Source: Methanobrevibacter sp. YE315 (GTDB taxonomy: Archaea; Methanobacteriota; Methanobacteria; Methanobacteriales; Methanobacteriaceae). Taken from it: 64,000 bases of DNA. The translations under genes were made by a program, and so were the position numbers. The notes below the pieces were generated by a model. That model had not been told where the DNA came from. It was given only the letters and a program-made list of their open reading frames with translations, and did no database searches. This document shows positions 29,078-36,943 of this stretch, piece after piece. The stretch is taken from contig NZ_CP010834.1 in assembly GCF_001548675.1 (NCBI RefSeq), positions 1,399,501 through 1,463,500 on the forward strand. Reading direction: 5' to 3'. Positions within the stretch are counted from its first letter, which is position 1; each line of letters begins with the position of its first letter.

Positions 29078-29830
29078 TTATTCTTCCATATTCAATTGGT
29101 CAACAATAGATTCTTGAAGAGCAATGAATTCAGGTGATTCCCTTTTTCTTGGCCTTTCAATATCTACTTCAACAATTTTTGCAATTCTGCCCGGATTTTT
29201 ATCTAAGATAACAATCTTATCAGCCAAATAGACTGCTTCATCAACATCGTGAGTTACAAAAACAATTGTATTTTCAAATCTTTTCCAAACCCCAATGAGC
29301 TGTTCTTGAAGACTATGTCTATTTTGCATATCCACCGCAGAAAACGGCTCATCCATAAGCAATATTGGTGAATGATTAAGTAAGGATCTAATAATTGCAA
29401 CCCTTTGCTTCATACCACCGGAAAGTTCATGAGGATAGCTATCTTTAAAGTCAATTAATCCGACACTTGTCAAGTATCTCTCAGCGGCAGCAATATTTTC
29501 AGCTTTTGAACCTTTATTTGTCATTTCCAAACCGAATGTTACATTCTGAAGTACAGTCAGCCAAGGGAATAATGAATACTGTTGGAAAATAACCGCCCTG
29601 TCACCAGACGGTTTTTTGACGACTTCACCATTGGCTACAATTTCACCGGAAGTAGGCTGTTCAAGACCTGCAATCAATCTTAAGAGAGTTGTTTTACCGC
29701 AACCGGATGGTCCTAAAAGGCATATCAATTCACCATCATTAATAGTCAAATTAATATTTTCTAAAACTGATAATTGATTTGTTTTTTTGCTTTTAAAAGT
29801 TTTATAAATATTTTTAACTTCAATTGACAT
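29078..29830 (-). CDS. ABC transporter ATP-binding protein, nitrate/sulfonate/taurine type
   Basis: A 250-residue ABC ATPase with Walker A GPSGCGKTTLLRLIAGL, Q-loop FQQYSLFPWL, signature LSGGMKQRVAI, Walker B ILLMDEPFSAVD and the H-loop VTHDVDEAVYLAD. Best fit is the SsuB/TauB/NrtD branch that energises uptake of small sulfonates, nitrate or similar compounds. ATG 29830 has AGGTG nine bases earlier; an upstream GTG adds three residues. It overlaps nothing and follows its permease by 9 bp. No substrate-binding protein gene is adjacent, so the substrate is open. Confidence 0.9.
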   Translation of the reverse strand: MSIEVKNIYKTFKSKKTNQLSVLENINLTINDGELICLLGPSGCGKTTLLRLIAGLEQPTSGEIVANGEVVKKPSGDRAVIFQQYSLFPWLTVLQNVTFGLEMTNKGSKAENIAAAERYLTSVGLIDFKDSYPHELSGGMKQRVAIIRSLLNHSPILLMDEPFSAVDMQNRHSLQEQLIGVWKRFENTIVFVTHDVDEAVYLADKIVILDKNPGRIAKIVEVDIERPRKRESPEFIALQESIVDQLNMEE

Positions 29831-29839
29831 GTAAAACAC

Positions 29840-30589
29840 CTACCAAAATATCCTATCTTGAGCCTTGCTGAATACAAAGTCAAATACAAGTCCAATCAAA
29901 CCAATCACTATCATACCAACAACTGTTGTACCAGTGTCAAAAAGGTTTGTTGCAGTTAAAATCATATAACCTAAACCGCTGCTGGACCCAATCATTTCCG
30001 CTGAGATGGTACACATCAAAGCAATACCGATACCAACTTTTAAACCGGAAACAATATATGGAACTGCAGAAGGCACTACTACGCGTTTTAAAACATTCCA
30101 GTCATTTGCTCCAAGTGTTTGAGCGGACTCAACCAATACCTTATCTGTTCTTTTAACACCATCAATTGTATAGACTAGAATAGGGAACACACAACCCATG
30201 AAAATAATAAATACAGCAGGGAATGTGCCTATACCGAACCACAAAATTGAAAATGGAATCCATGCAACCGGAGGAATCGGTCTTAAAACACTAATTACAA
30301 AAGTACATAAATCTTCTAAAGTCTTATACCAACCAAGCAATATTCCTGCTGGAATAGCTACAACAGATGCTAAAATTAAACCTGCAAACACTTTGTATAA
30401 TGTATCAATGGTGTTTGTTAAGAGTCTGCCGTTTTGTATCACTACCCAAGCGGAATTTACCACATCAACAGGGCTTGGCAATATATATGAAGAAAATAAC
30501 TCCAATCCATCAGTAATAACATACCAGAACAATATCAGGACAATAGGTAAAATCAATGGAATGAATTTATTCTTATAATTTTCAAACAT
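29840..30589 (-). CDS. ABC transporter permease, SsuC/TauC type
   Basis: A 249-residue inner-membrane permease with about six helices (first near 10-27) and the cytoplasmic EAA loop around SAQTLGANDWNVLKRVVVPSAVPYIVSGLKVGIG, which contacts the ATPase. It is the first gene of a two-gene operon with the ATPase. The missing binding protein may be elsewhere in the genome. Confidence 0.9.
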   Translation of the reverse strand: MFENYKNKFIPLILPIVLILFWYVITDGLELFSSYILPSPVDVVNSAWVVIQNGRLLTNTIDTLYKVFAGLILASVVAIPAGILLGWYKTLEDLCTFVISVLRPIPPVAWIPFSILWFGIGTFPAVFIIFMGCVFPILVYTIDGVKRTDKVLVESAQTLGANDWNVLKRVVVPSAVPYIVSGLKVGIGIALMCTISAEMIGSSSGLGYMILTATNLFDTGTTVVGMIVIGLIGLVFDFVFSKAQDRIFW

Positions 30590-30675
30590 TTCATCACTTA
30601 AACAAAATTATTATACATAAACAATTATGTGTTTCTTAATATAAAAACTTTAAAAAAAAAATTAAAAAAAGAAAA

Positions 30676-32823
30676 TTAAGAAGCATCAGCTACTTCAATA
30701 GCCTCTACTTCTATACTTCTATTATAATCCTCGTCACCTAGAACAGACTTAGTACTTAAAGCACCAAATAGCATTGTAGATAAATTATGTATCATTGAAG
30801 ATGTTGACGGTGGAATAACACCTAAAACACCCAAAACAAGAAGACTACCATTCACTGCAACGATATTATGGTAATTGGTATTAATCTTATCTAACATTCC
30901 AACACTTAATTTTCTAAGAGTTACAAGGTCATGCAAATCATCAGACAATAATGAAATGTCTGCAACTTCACGAGCAATGTCAGATGAGTTTTTCATGGAA
31001 ACGGACACATCTGCTGCCGCAAGAGCAGGAGAATCATTAATTCCATCCCCAACCATGATTACAGTTTTGCCTTCTTCTTTGAGTTCTTCAACTATTTTAG
31101 ATTTATCTTCAGGAAGCACTTGTGATCTGTATTCGGTTATGCCCAATGCTTTTGCTCCTGCACGGGCGCCGCTTTCACTGTCTCCTGTAAGCATTATGAT
31201 ATTTTCGATGCCTAACGATTTAAGCTCCTCAATAACATATTTTGCTTCTTCACGTACAGGATCATCAATGCAGATAATTCCTTCAAGCTTTCCATCAAGA
31301 GCCAAATAGACAACAGAATGTTCTTCAGCCTTTTTGGCTATCTTTTTCTCTTGAGTTTTGGTTACTTTAACGTTCTCATCATCGAATAGGAAATGTTTTG
31401 AACCAATTACAGCACGTTTGCCTTCATATTCAGTTACAATACCATGAGCCACAATATATTCAACTTCACTGTGGTCTTCCTCGTGTTTAAGACCTTCTTC
31501 TTCAGCTTGTTTTACAATAGCTGTGGCAATACTGTGTGCAAAGTGCTCTTCAATGCATGCCGCCATCCTTAAGATTTCATCACGTTTGTATCTTCTAGAC
31601 ATCGGAATTACGTCAACAACTTTTGGAGTTGCATTTGTTAATGTTCCTGTTTTATCAAATACCATAGTGTCGGCATTTGCATAGTTTTCAAGGAATTTGC
31701 CTCCTTTAACCATCATTCTATTATCAGATGCTTCACGCATTGCTGAAATAATAGATAACGGAGTCGTTAGCTTAATTGCACATGAAAAATCAACCATCAG
31801 GACAGATAATGCTTTTGTTGGATTTCCAGTAATCAAGTAAGTTAAAGCCGTTGCAATAAAGCTATATGGAACAATCGAATCGGCGAGTTTTTCTGCTTTA
31901 CTTTGAGTTTCAGCCTTTAACTCTTCGGAATTTTCTATCAGATCAATGATTTTATTCAATCTTGTTTCCTTATTCATAGAATAAACTTCAATGATTAAAT
32001 TACCTTCTTCAATGACGGTTCCCGCATGGACTGTCTTGCCAGGCATTTTATGAACGGCCAATGGCTCTCCAGTCATTGAAGCTTCATTAACCATTCCTTC
32101 TCCTTCAATTACTTTTCCATCAACAGGTATTACATCACCCATATGAATTTTAACTTTACTTCCCTTATCAATATCAACAAGAGGACACTGTTTTTCCTCA
32201 CCATCATCTCCTACTACCCATACAGTGTCAATGTTTAAAGCTAAACTATCTTTTAAAGTGCTTTTGGCTTTTTGTAATGTGTAGTCCTCTAATGCATCGG
32301 AGATTGACAATAAGAACATCATAGAACTGGCAGGTTTATAATGTTTATGCAATAATGCTCCTGTAACCGCCGCCCCGTCAAGCAAAGCAACGTCAATATT
32401 GAAACTGGTTAAACTATCCAGACCATGCCAGATGTATTCTGCAGCATGATAAATAGTCAAAGCATTTCTTACGGGTATTGGTAGGAATAATTTATAAATT
32501 CCTCTGCGAAAAATCATTTTTGTTAATTTTAAATAAAAATTGCTTGTTATTTCATTTGAAGTTTGAATTTGTGTTGGTTCTGCTTCAAATAAATCGTCCA
32601 TAGTAATTTTATCTAAAATATCGAATATCTTTTGTTTATTCTCAATACCCTCATCATAGTATATCAAAATACTTCCATTCCTATGGGAGGTATGTACCTC
32701 ATGTATAAAGCTTTGATTTAAAAGTAATGAAGCCAGCCCGTAACCTTCCTTTTTAGTGAAGGCCCATTGGCCTGAACGAATCCTTAAACGAGGCCCGTTA
32801 TCATACATTACTTGATATTTCAT
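30676..32823 (-). CDS. P1B-type heavy-metal transporting ATPase with SCA in place of CPC
   Basis: A 715-residue cation pump. It has SMTGEP (actuator), DKTGTLTNATP with the phosphorylated aspartate near residue 391, and GDGINDSPAL. The transmembrane metal site, usually Cys-Pro-Cys, reads DFSCAIKLTTPLS, and the canonical HP dipeptide of the nucleotide domain reads HS (FAHSIATAIV). No N-terminal CxxC metal-binding domain is present; about 110 N-terminal residues look like a degenerate ferredoxin-like domain. Fewer than eight strong membrane helices are visible. The metal cannot be read from sequence; SCA-type pumps and the DtxR-like operators upstream would fit Mn, Fe or Zn. An 88-residue partner gene precedes it by 21 bp. 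Confidence 0.88.
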   Translation of the reverse strand: MKYQVMYDNGPRLRIRSGQWAFTKKEGYGLASLLLNQSFIHEVHTSHRNGSILIYYDEGIENKQKIFDILDKITMDDLFEAEPTQIQTSNEITSNFYLKLTKMIFRRGIYKLFLPIPVRNALTIYHAAEYIWHGLDSLTSFNIDVALLDGAAVTGALLHKHYKPASSMMFLLSISDALEDYTLQKAKSTLKDSLALNIDTVWVVGDDGEEKQCPLVDIDKGSKVKIHMGDVIPVDGKVIEGEGMVNEASMTGEPLAVHKMPGKTVHAGTVIEEGNLIIEVYSMNKETRLNKIIDLIENSEELKAETQSKAEKLADSIVPYSFIATALTYLITGNPTKALSVLMVDFSCAIKLTTPLSIISAMREASDNRMMVKGGKFLENYANADTMVFDKTGTLTNATPKVVDVIPMSRRYKRDEILRMAACIEEHFAHSIATAIVKQAEEEGLKHEEDHSEVEYIVAHGIVTEYEGKRAVIGSKHFLFDDENVKVTKTQEKKIAKKAEEHSVVYLALDGKLEGIICIDDPVREEAKYVIEELKSLGIENIIMLTGDSESGARAGAKALGITEYRSQVLPEDKSKIVEELKEEGKTVIMVGDGINDSPALAAADVSVSMKNSSDIAREVADISLLSDDLHDLVTLRKLSVGMLDKINTNYHNIVAVNGSLLVLGVLGVIPPSTSSMIHNLSTMLFGALSTKSVLGDEDYNRSIEVEAIEVADAS

Positions 32824-32844
32824 TTTATAACCCTGAAACTGGAT

Positions 32845-33111
32845 TTATTCTTCAGATTCTACATAAATTTCTTTTTTACTTTCTGCATTAGCATCAACGA
32901 CAATATCCTCTGCATTTTGTTTCATGTCTTCAAAACATTCTTCTGCATCTTTTTTAATGGACATAACTTCTGCCATACCTTTAGTTGCCGCATCTTTTAC
33001 AGTTTTTGATTCTAAAACTTTTTTACCTACTACTGCAGTTGCTATTCCTGCTGCAAAAAGTAAAACATGTTTGTGTTCTACACATTTATCGAAAAATTCA
33101 TCATGTCTCAT
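32845..33111 (-). CDS. Small membrane-anchored partner of the metal ATPase (PacL/DUF1490/DUF6110-like)
   Basis: An 88-residue protein with an N-terminal hydrophobic helix (HVLLFAAGIATAVVGKKVL, about residues 14-32) and a charged Glu/Lys-rich helix with one cysteine (EECFEDMKQNAEDIV). The shape and the SKTVKDAATKG stretch resemble small proteins encoded beside P1B ATPases in Firmicutes and mycobacteria (PacL type), which act as metal chaperones or scaffolds for the pump. The relation is judged by eye. GAGGAG precedes the ATG; two TTTAGG-type palindromes lie upstream, so it opens the operon. Confidence 0.7.
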   Translation of the reverse strand: MRHDEFFDKCVEHKHVLLFAAGIATAVVGKKVLESKTVKDAATKGMAEVMSIKKDAEECFEDMKQNAEDIVVDANAESKKEIYVESEE

Positions 33112-33149
33112 TTTTAATACTCCTCGAATTTATTAATAAATTAAAATAG

Positions 33150-33165
33150 TTTAGGCAAACCTAAA
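33150..33165. promoter_or_regulatory. Perfect TTTAGG-N4-CCTAAA palindrome before the metal-ATPase operon
   Basis: TTTAGG-CAAA-CCTAAA, 39 bp upstream of the 88-residue gene. It is close to DtxR/IdeR-family boxes, which respond to Fe or Mn. Confidence 0.65.
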
Positions 33166-33211
33166 AATATTTTAATCCCACTTAATATTATATAAAAGGT
33201 ATTATATAAAT

Positions 33212-33227
33212 TTTAGGAATGACTAAA
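33212..33227. promoter_or_regulatory. Second TTTAGG-type palindrome in the metal-ATPase/CPBP intergenic region
   Basis: TTTAGG-AATG-ACTAAA, one mismatch from the dyad, 62 bp from the first copy and 61 bp before the divergent CPBP protease gene. It could regulate either direction. Confidence 0.5.
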
Positions 33228-33287
33228 TTTATTACGATTAAATTTATTTACCAAAAAACAATATTGATATAAAGGAATGGTGAAAAC

Positions 33288-34202
33288 TTGAATTCAAACA
33301 AAAAATTCTTTTCAAAAATCGGATTTAATTACCTGATCTATGCAATATCAGCAATGATTATAGCAATAATAATAATCAATGTCATTAATGGCTTGAACTT
33401 GATTCCCCTTGATGATATTAATGTGCTTTCAATAATAAGCGCTATCTGCAATTATCTGCTTCCATTGCCGATTTTTTTATACTTAATGAAAAAATTAGAT
33501 TCTGAAAAGATTGAAAAAAGCAAAATAGATTTTAAAACATTACTGAAATACCTATGTATCACATTTACCTTAATGTGGATTGGAAACATCATTGGGCTGC
33601 TTCTAACAGCAGGGATTGGCGTTCTAATTCAAAAAAGCATATCCAATCCTATACAGAACCTGATTGAAACAACAGACATCATATTAAATCTTTTATTAAT
33701 AAGCATCATCGGCCCGATTTTTGAAGAGTTCATATTCAGGAAATTATTGATAGACAGAACCATAAAATACGGCGTTACAACATCAATACTGCTTTCTGCA
33801 GTACTTTTCGGATTGTTCCATGGAAATCTTAATCAATTCTTCTATGCCGCATTGATTGGAAGCTTTTTTGCATACGTTTATATAAAAACCGGGAAAATAA
33901 CCTACCCCATAATTCTACATATTATTGTCAACATAATGGGGTCCGTTGTAAGCTTATTCCTAGTGAACAGCGCAAATGCATTAACAACAAATATCAATCC
34001 GACCGATTTAACTATTATATTGCTTTATTTAATTATAATGGCAATAACATTCCTAATCGGTTTGATTGCACTTATAAGATATCTTGAAACAAATCATAAA
34101 AATATAAAAACAGAAATTCCACTAAAAGACATATTCCTAAATGCTGGAATGATATGTTTCATAGCATTCTTTGTTATTCAAATGATAATTCAATTGTTTT
34201 AA
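33288..34202 (+). CDS. CPBP-family intramembrane metalloprotease
   Basis: A 304-residue polytopic membrane protein (about eight helices). It has the glutamate motif EEFIFRKLLIDR near residue 145, the first histidine motif FGLFHGNLNQF, and a third motif around ILHIIVNIMGS. This is the CPBP (CAAX protease and bacteriocin-processing) family. In archaea and bacteria these may process membrane-bound peptides or confer bacteriocin immunity; the substrate here is unknown. TTG 33288 follows GGTGA and is the likely start. Confidence 0.88.
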   Translation: MNSNKKFFSKIGFNYLIYAISAMIIAIIIINVINGLNLIPLDDINVLSIISAICNYLLPLPIFLYLMKKLDSEKIEKSKIDFKTLLKYLCITFTLMWIGNIIGLLLTAGIGVLIQKSISNPIQNLIETTDIILNLLLISIIGPIFEEFIFRKLLIDRTIKYGVTTSILLSAVLFGLFHGNLNQFFYAALIGSFFAYVYIKTGKITYPIILHIIVNIMGSVVSLFLVNSANALTTNINPTDLTIILLYLIIMAITFLIGLIALIRYLETNHKNIKTEIPLKDIFLNAGMICFIAFFVIQMIIQLF

Positions 34203-34220
34203 AAAAAATAAGAGAAGGAT

Positions 34221-34571
34221 TTAAGCCTTATCTTCCCTATCTTCCTCAATAGCTTCGGTAACGCTATTTAATATTTGAAGTGATTTGGAAAATGCAGGCA
34301 TACCGGATGTCAACAATACCACTCTTAAAACATCCACAATTTCTTCTTTAGTAATGCCCAAAACTTCAATAGCACTTCTAATTTGTTTTTTGGTAGCTCT
34401 AGGATCGGCACGAGAAGCGGTAATACCGATTGCAATTAATTTTTGAGTTTTATAATCTAAGACTTTTCCATCCCATACAGTTTCGTTAATGTCAGATACT
34501 AACTCATACAAATCAGGATATTCATCTTTTAATTCTCTGATACCTTTACCGTAATATACATCGCCTTTCAT
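34221..34571 (-). CDS. Carboxymuconolactone decarboxylase-like (AhpD fold) protein lacking the catalytic cysteines
   Basis: A 116-residue all-helical CMD/AhpD-fold protein (LDYKTQKLIAIGITASRADPRATKKQIRSAIEVLGITKEEIVDVLRV). In active AhpD-like peroxidases the stretch after the third helix has a CxxC pair; here it reads ASRADPRATKK and there is no cysteine in the whole protein. It therefore cannot do disulfide chemistry and may be structural or bind a cofactor or substrate. A GGAGAGG ribosome site precedes the ATG, and part of its leader is duplicated near 38.4 kb. Confidence 0.85.
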   Translation of the reverse strand: MKGDVYYGKGIRELKDEYPDLYELVSDINETVWDGKVLDYKTQKLIAIGITASRADPRATKKQIRSAIEVLGITKEEIVDVLRVVLLTSGMPAFSKSLQILNSVTEAIEEDREDKA

Positions 34572-34638
34572 ATCAAATTCCTCTCCAAAAATATATTAGT
34601 TAATTAATTATTTCATTTTTAAATTATATATAATTAAT

Positions 34639-35388
34639 TTAAATATTATACTTCCTGTTAATCCTGATTACATTTTCATGACTATAATCCTCACCTGTCA
34701 GTTCTGCAAAATTACTCATTACATATTGCCTATTTTTTGCTACACTTTCTGGAGTTTGTTCGGATTTTTCCTTAACTGATTTAAGTTCGTCAATTGTATA
34801 ATCACAACAATATCCTGCAGATGTAGGCTGCATTTTCCATGATTCTGTCAAACTTCCGCAATCATAAGGATCAAAACCGCACTCATTTACCAAAGCCATG
34901 ACAATTTCCTTTTGCATTGCATCATCACCGGCAACCTGCATGGCTATTCTTCCGCTTTCCCCTTCTCCAACTCCCAATTCAGCAAGAGAATATGCCAATA
35001 GATTATTGAATGATTTGATTACGGGTTTTTTAATTTTTTCTGAAAGCCATAGGCTTTCCACTTCCCCGTTTCCAAGACCTTCAATTGCTTCATCACGCAT
35101 CTCAGGATAGAAGTTTCCAGTGTCGATTACAAATGCATCATCATTTAAATTTGCAAAAACGCTTTCAGGCATTGTATCAATTGCAGTATAGGGAACAGAG
35201 AGAACCAGTACTTCAATGTCATCTGAAATTTCTGCAAGGTCTGATGGAATTGCTCCAATTTCATCTGCAAACTCCCTTACAGCTTCCTTTCCTCTTGAAT
35301 TTGCCACTTTTATCTCATGTCCTGCTTTTGCAAGTTTTCCGGCAATTGTGCCTCCAATTGCTCCGACTCCAATAATACCTATTTTCAT
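34639..35388 (-). CDS. NADP-binding oxidoreductase related to F420H2:NADP oxidoreductase
   Basis: A 249-residue Rossmann protein. N-terminal GIIGVGAIGGTIAGKLAKAGHEIKVANSRG has the GxGxxG loop and an NSR that favours NADP(H). The Fno-like pattern continues with VIDTGNFYP and IKSFNNLLAYSL. It is more divergent than true Fno and has a C-terminal extension, so the partner (F420 or another) is uncertain. It stands 32 bp behind the HxlR regulator gene in a redox-related group. Confidence 0.85.
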   Translation of the reverse strand: MKIGIIGVGAIGGTIAGKLAKAGHEIKVANSRGKEAVREFADEIGAIPSDLAEISDDIEVLVLSVPYTAIDTMPESVFANLNDDAFVIDTGNFYPEMRDEAIEGLGNGEVESLWLSEKIKKPVIKSFNNLLAYSLAELGVGEGESGRIAMQVAGDDAMQKEIVMALVNECGFDPYDCGSLTESWKMQPTSAGYCCDYTIDELKSVKEKSEQTPESVAKNRQYVMSNFAELTGEDYSHENVIRINRKYNI

Positions 35389-35420
35389 TTTATAACCTCA
35401 ATATCTGTTTGAATGAGAAA

Positions 35421-35792
35421 TCATTCTGTTAGTTTTAATGTTTTTTTATAACTCTCTTTTATTTCAATTTTTTCACTATCCTCTAGTGAAGAGTATTTTA
35501 ACTCATCTAAAGAATAGCATGCAAGTTCAAATATGATTTTATTTGCTTTAAACCCCTTTTCTGTTAAATCATATATGGTTTTGTTTCCGTCCTGAACCTT
35601 ACTGATTAATCCATTTTCCACCATGTATTTTAACGTTTGGGACAGTACATGGTTACTTATATCCAGATTGAGTTCCTTGAATTCCTTAAAATGTTTTGCG
35701 CCATAGAAAATATTGGACAATATGCAGAATATCCACTTTCTGTTGAACAAATCCAAAGTATCTCCAACGGGACAAATATCTTCTGTTTCCAT
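35421..35792 (-). CDS. HxlR-family transcriptional regulator
   Basis: A 123-residue winged-helix protein. CPVGDTLDLFNRKWIFCILSNI near the N-terminus, HFKEFKELNLDISNHVLSQTLKYMVENGLI and the following wing match the HxlR/YodB family; the early conserved cysteine (C8) is the usual redox or electrophile sensor. It is divergent from a flavodoxin-like/nitroreductase pair and probably controls it and itself. Confidence 0.9.
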   Translation of the reverse strand: METEDICPVGDTLDLFNRKWIFCILSNIFYGAKHFKEFKELNLDISNHVLSQTLKYMVENGLISKVQDGNKTIYDLTEKGFKANKIIFELACYSLDELKYSSLEDSEKIEIKESYKKTLKLTE

Positions 35793-35816
35793 ATTATTAA
35801 ATTTGTTTAATGAACC

Positions 35817-35843
35817 TTTTAAAATTTAAGTCATTTTAAAATT
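35817..35843. promoter_or_regulatory. Direct repeats in the HxlR/flavodoxin divergent promoter
   Basis: TTTTAAAATT occurs at 35817-35826 and 35834-35843, 17 bp apart, in the 105-bp divergent gap. The composition is very AT-rich, so this could be chance, but the position is right for an HxlR operator. Confidence 0.3.
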
Positions 35844-35897
35844 ACTAACAATTTTATTATTGGGTGGATATAAACTAAAAATAACAGAGGGATTATC

Positions 35898-36404
35898 ATG
35901 AAAAAGATTCTCATACTAAACGGGTCCCCCCGCAAAAACGGCAAAACAGCATCTTTAATAAATGCATTTAGCCAAGGAGCGGAAAGGACTGGAAATGAAG
36001 TAAGCAGCTTGTATCTCAACAGCATGAATATAAAAGGATGTCTTGCCTGTGAGAAATGCAGCAAGAACGGCGGCGAATGCGTTCAAAAGGACGATATGGA
36101 AACAGTTAAGGAAGCCTTTGAATGGGCTGATGTGGTAGTGTTTGCATCCCCACAGTTCTGGGGAACAATCACCGGACAGCTTAAGGTTGTTATCGACAGA
36201 TTATATTCTGAAATGCACAGACTAGGCTTTGAAAATTTTGTAAAGGAAACTGCATTAATCATGACCGCACGCGGTGACAACTATCAGTTTGCCCTTGATT
36301 TCTATGCCATATTTGTTAACCTGCTGGGATGGAAAGACCACGGCACAGTTTTAGGTGCAGGCAAAGAAGATGAAGCACGGGAAATTGGCGCTAATATAAA
36401 ATGA
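35898..36404 (+). CDS. Flavodoxin-fold NAD(P)H-dependent oxidoreductase
   Basis: A 168-residue FMN-binding protein. It opens with ILNGSPRKNGKTASLINAF (FMN phosphate loop), contains the cysteine stretch GCLACEKCSKNGGECVQKDD seen in iron-sulfur flavoprotein and NADPH-FMN reductase relatives, and FASPQFWGTITGQLKVVIDR. It would reduce quinones, nitro compounds or similar electrophiles using FMN. It is followed after 9 bp by a nitroreductase gene. Confidence 0.87.
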   Translation: MKKILILNGSPRKNGKTASLINAFSQGAERTGNEVSSLYLNSMNIKGCLACEKCSKNGGECVQKDDMETVKEAFEWADVVVFASPQFWGTITGQLKVVIDRLYSEMHRLGFENFVKETALIMTARGDNYQFALDFYAIFVNLLGWKDHGTVLGAGKEDEAREIGANIK

Positions 36405-36413
36405 AGTGATAAT

Positions 36414-36926
36414 ATGGATGATTTTTTACAGTTGGCAAAGGACCGGCATTCAGTTCGTCTCTTTGACCAAAGAAAGATTGAACAGGAAAAGTTGGATAAG
36501 ATTCTTGAAGCCGGAAGGGTTGCACCTACAGCCGCAAACTTCCAGCCGCAAAGGATATTCGTGCTTGAAAGCGACGAGGCACTGGCGCAGGCAAAGGCAG
36601 TAACGCCATTCTGCTTTAATGCCCCAATGGTTTTGTTGATCTGTTGGGACCGCAACGTGTCATGGAAAGCCATTGACGGACATGACTCCGGAGTGGTTGA
36701 TGCAACAATAGCTATTACACAAATGATGCTTGAAGCACAGGATCTAGGACTAGGAACCTGCTGGGTTAGAGGATATGACAAAAGAGTGCTGGATAAAGTG
36801 TTTGGACTTCCGGAAAATCTGGAATCGGTGGCATTGCTGCCTATTGGATATCCCGACAAAAGGTCAAAACCCCATTCAGTCCATTATTCAAGAATTCCAA
36901 TTGAAGATATGGTAAGCTACTTGTAA
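36414..36926 (+). CDS. Nitroreductase-family flavoenzyme
   Basis: A 170-residue FMN protein (DRHSVRLFDQRKI, GRVAPTAANFQPQRIFV, DATIAITQMMLEAQDLGLGTCWVRGYD) of the NfsB/Rossmann-alternative nitroreductase fold. It would act on electrophilic or oxidised small molecules. Forms a two-gene unit with the preceding flavodoxin-like gene, divergent from the HxlR regulator. Confidence 0.9.
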   Translation: MDDFLQLAKDRHSVRLFDQRKIEQEKLDKILEAGRVAPTAANFQPQRIFVLESDEALAQAKAVTPFCFNAPMVLLICWDRNVSWKAIDGHDSGVVDATIAITQMMLEAQDLGLGTCWVRGYDKRVLDKVFGLPENLESVALLPIGYPDKRSKPHSVHYSRIPIEDMVSYL

Positions 36927-36943
36927 AATTTTACATCCCCCTC

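Noticed and set aside
35817-35843. Firm HxlR operator call
   Set aside because: The repeats are only A and T and could be chance; kept as a low-confidence site only.
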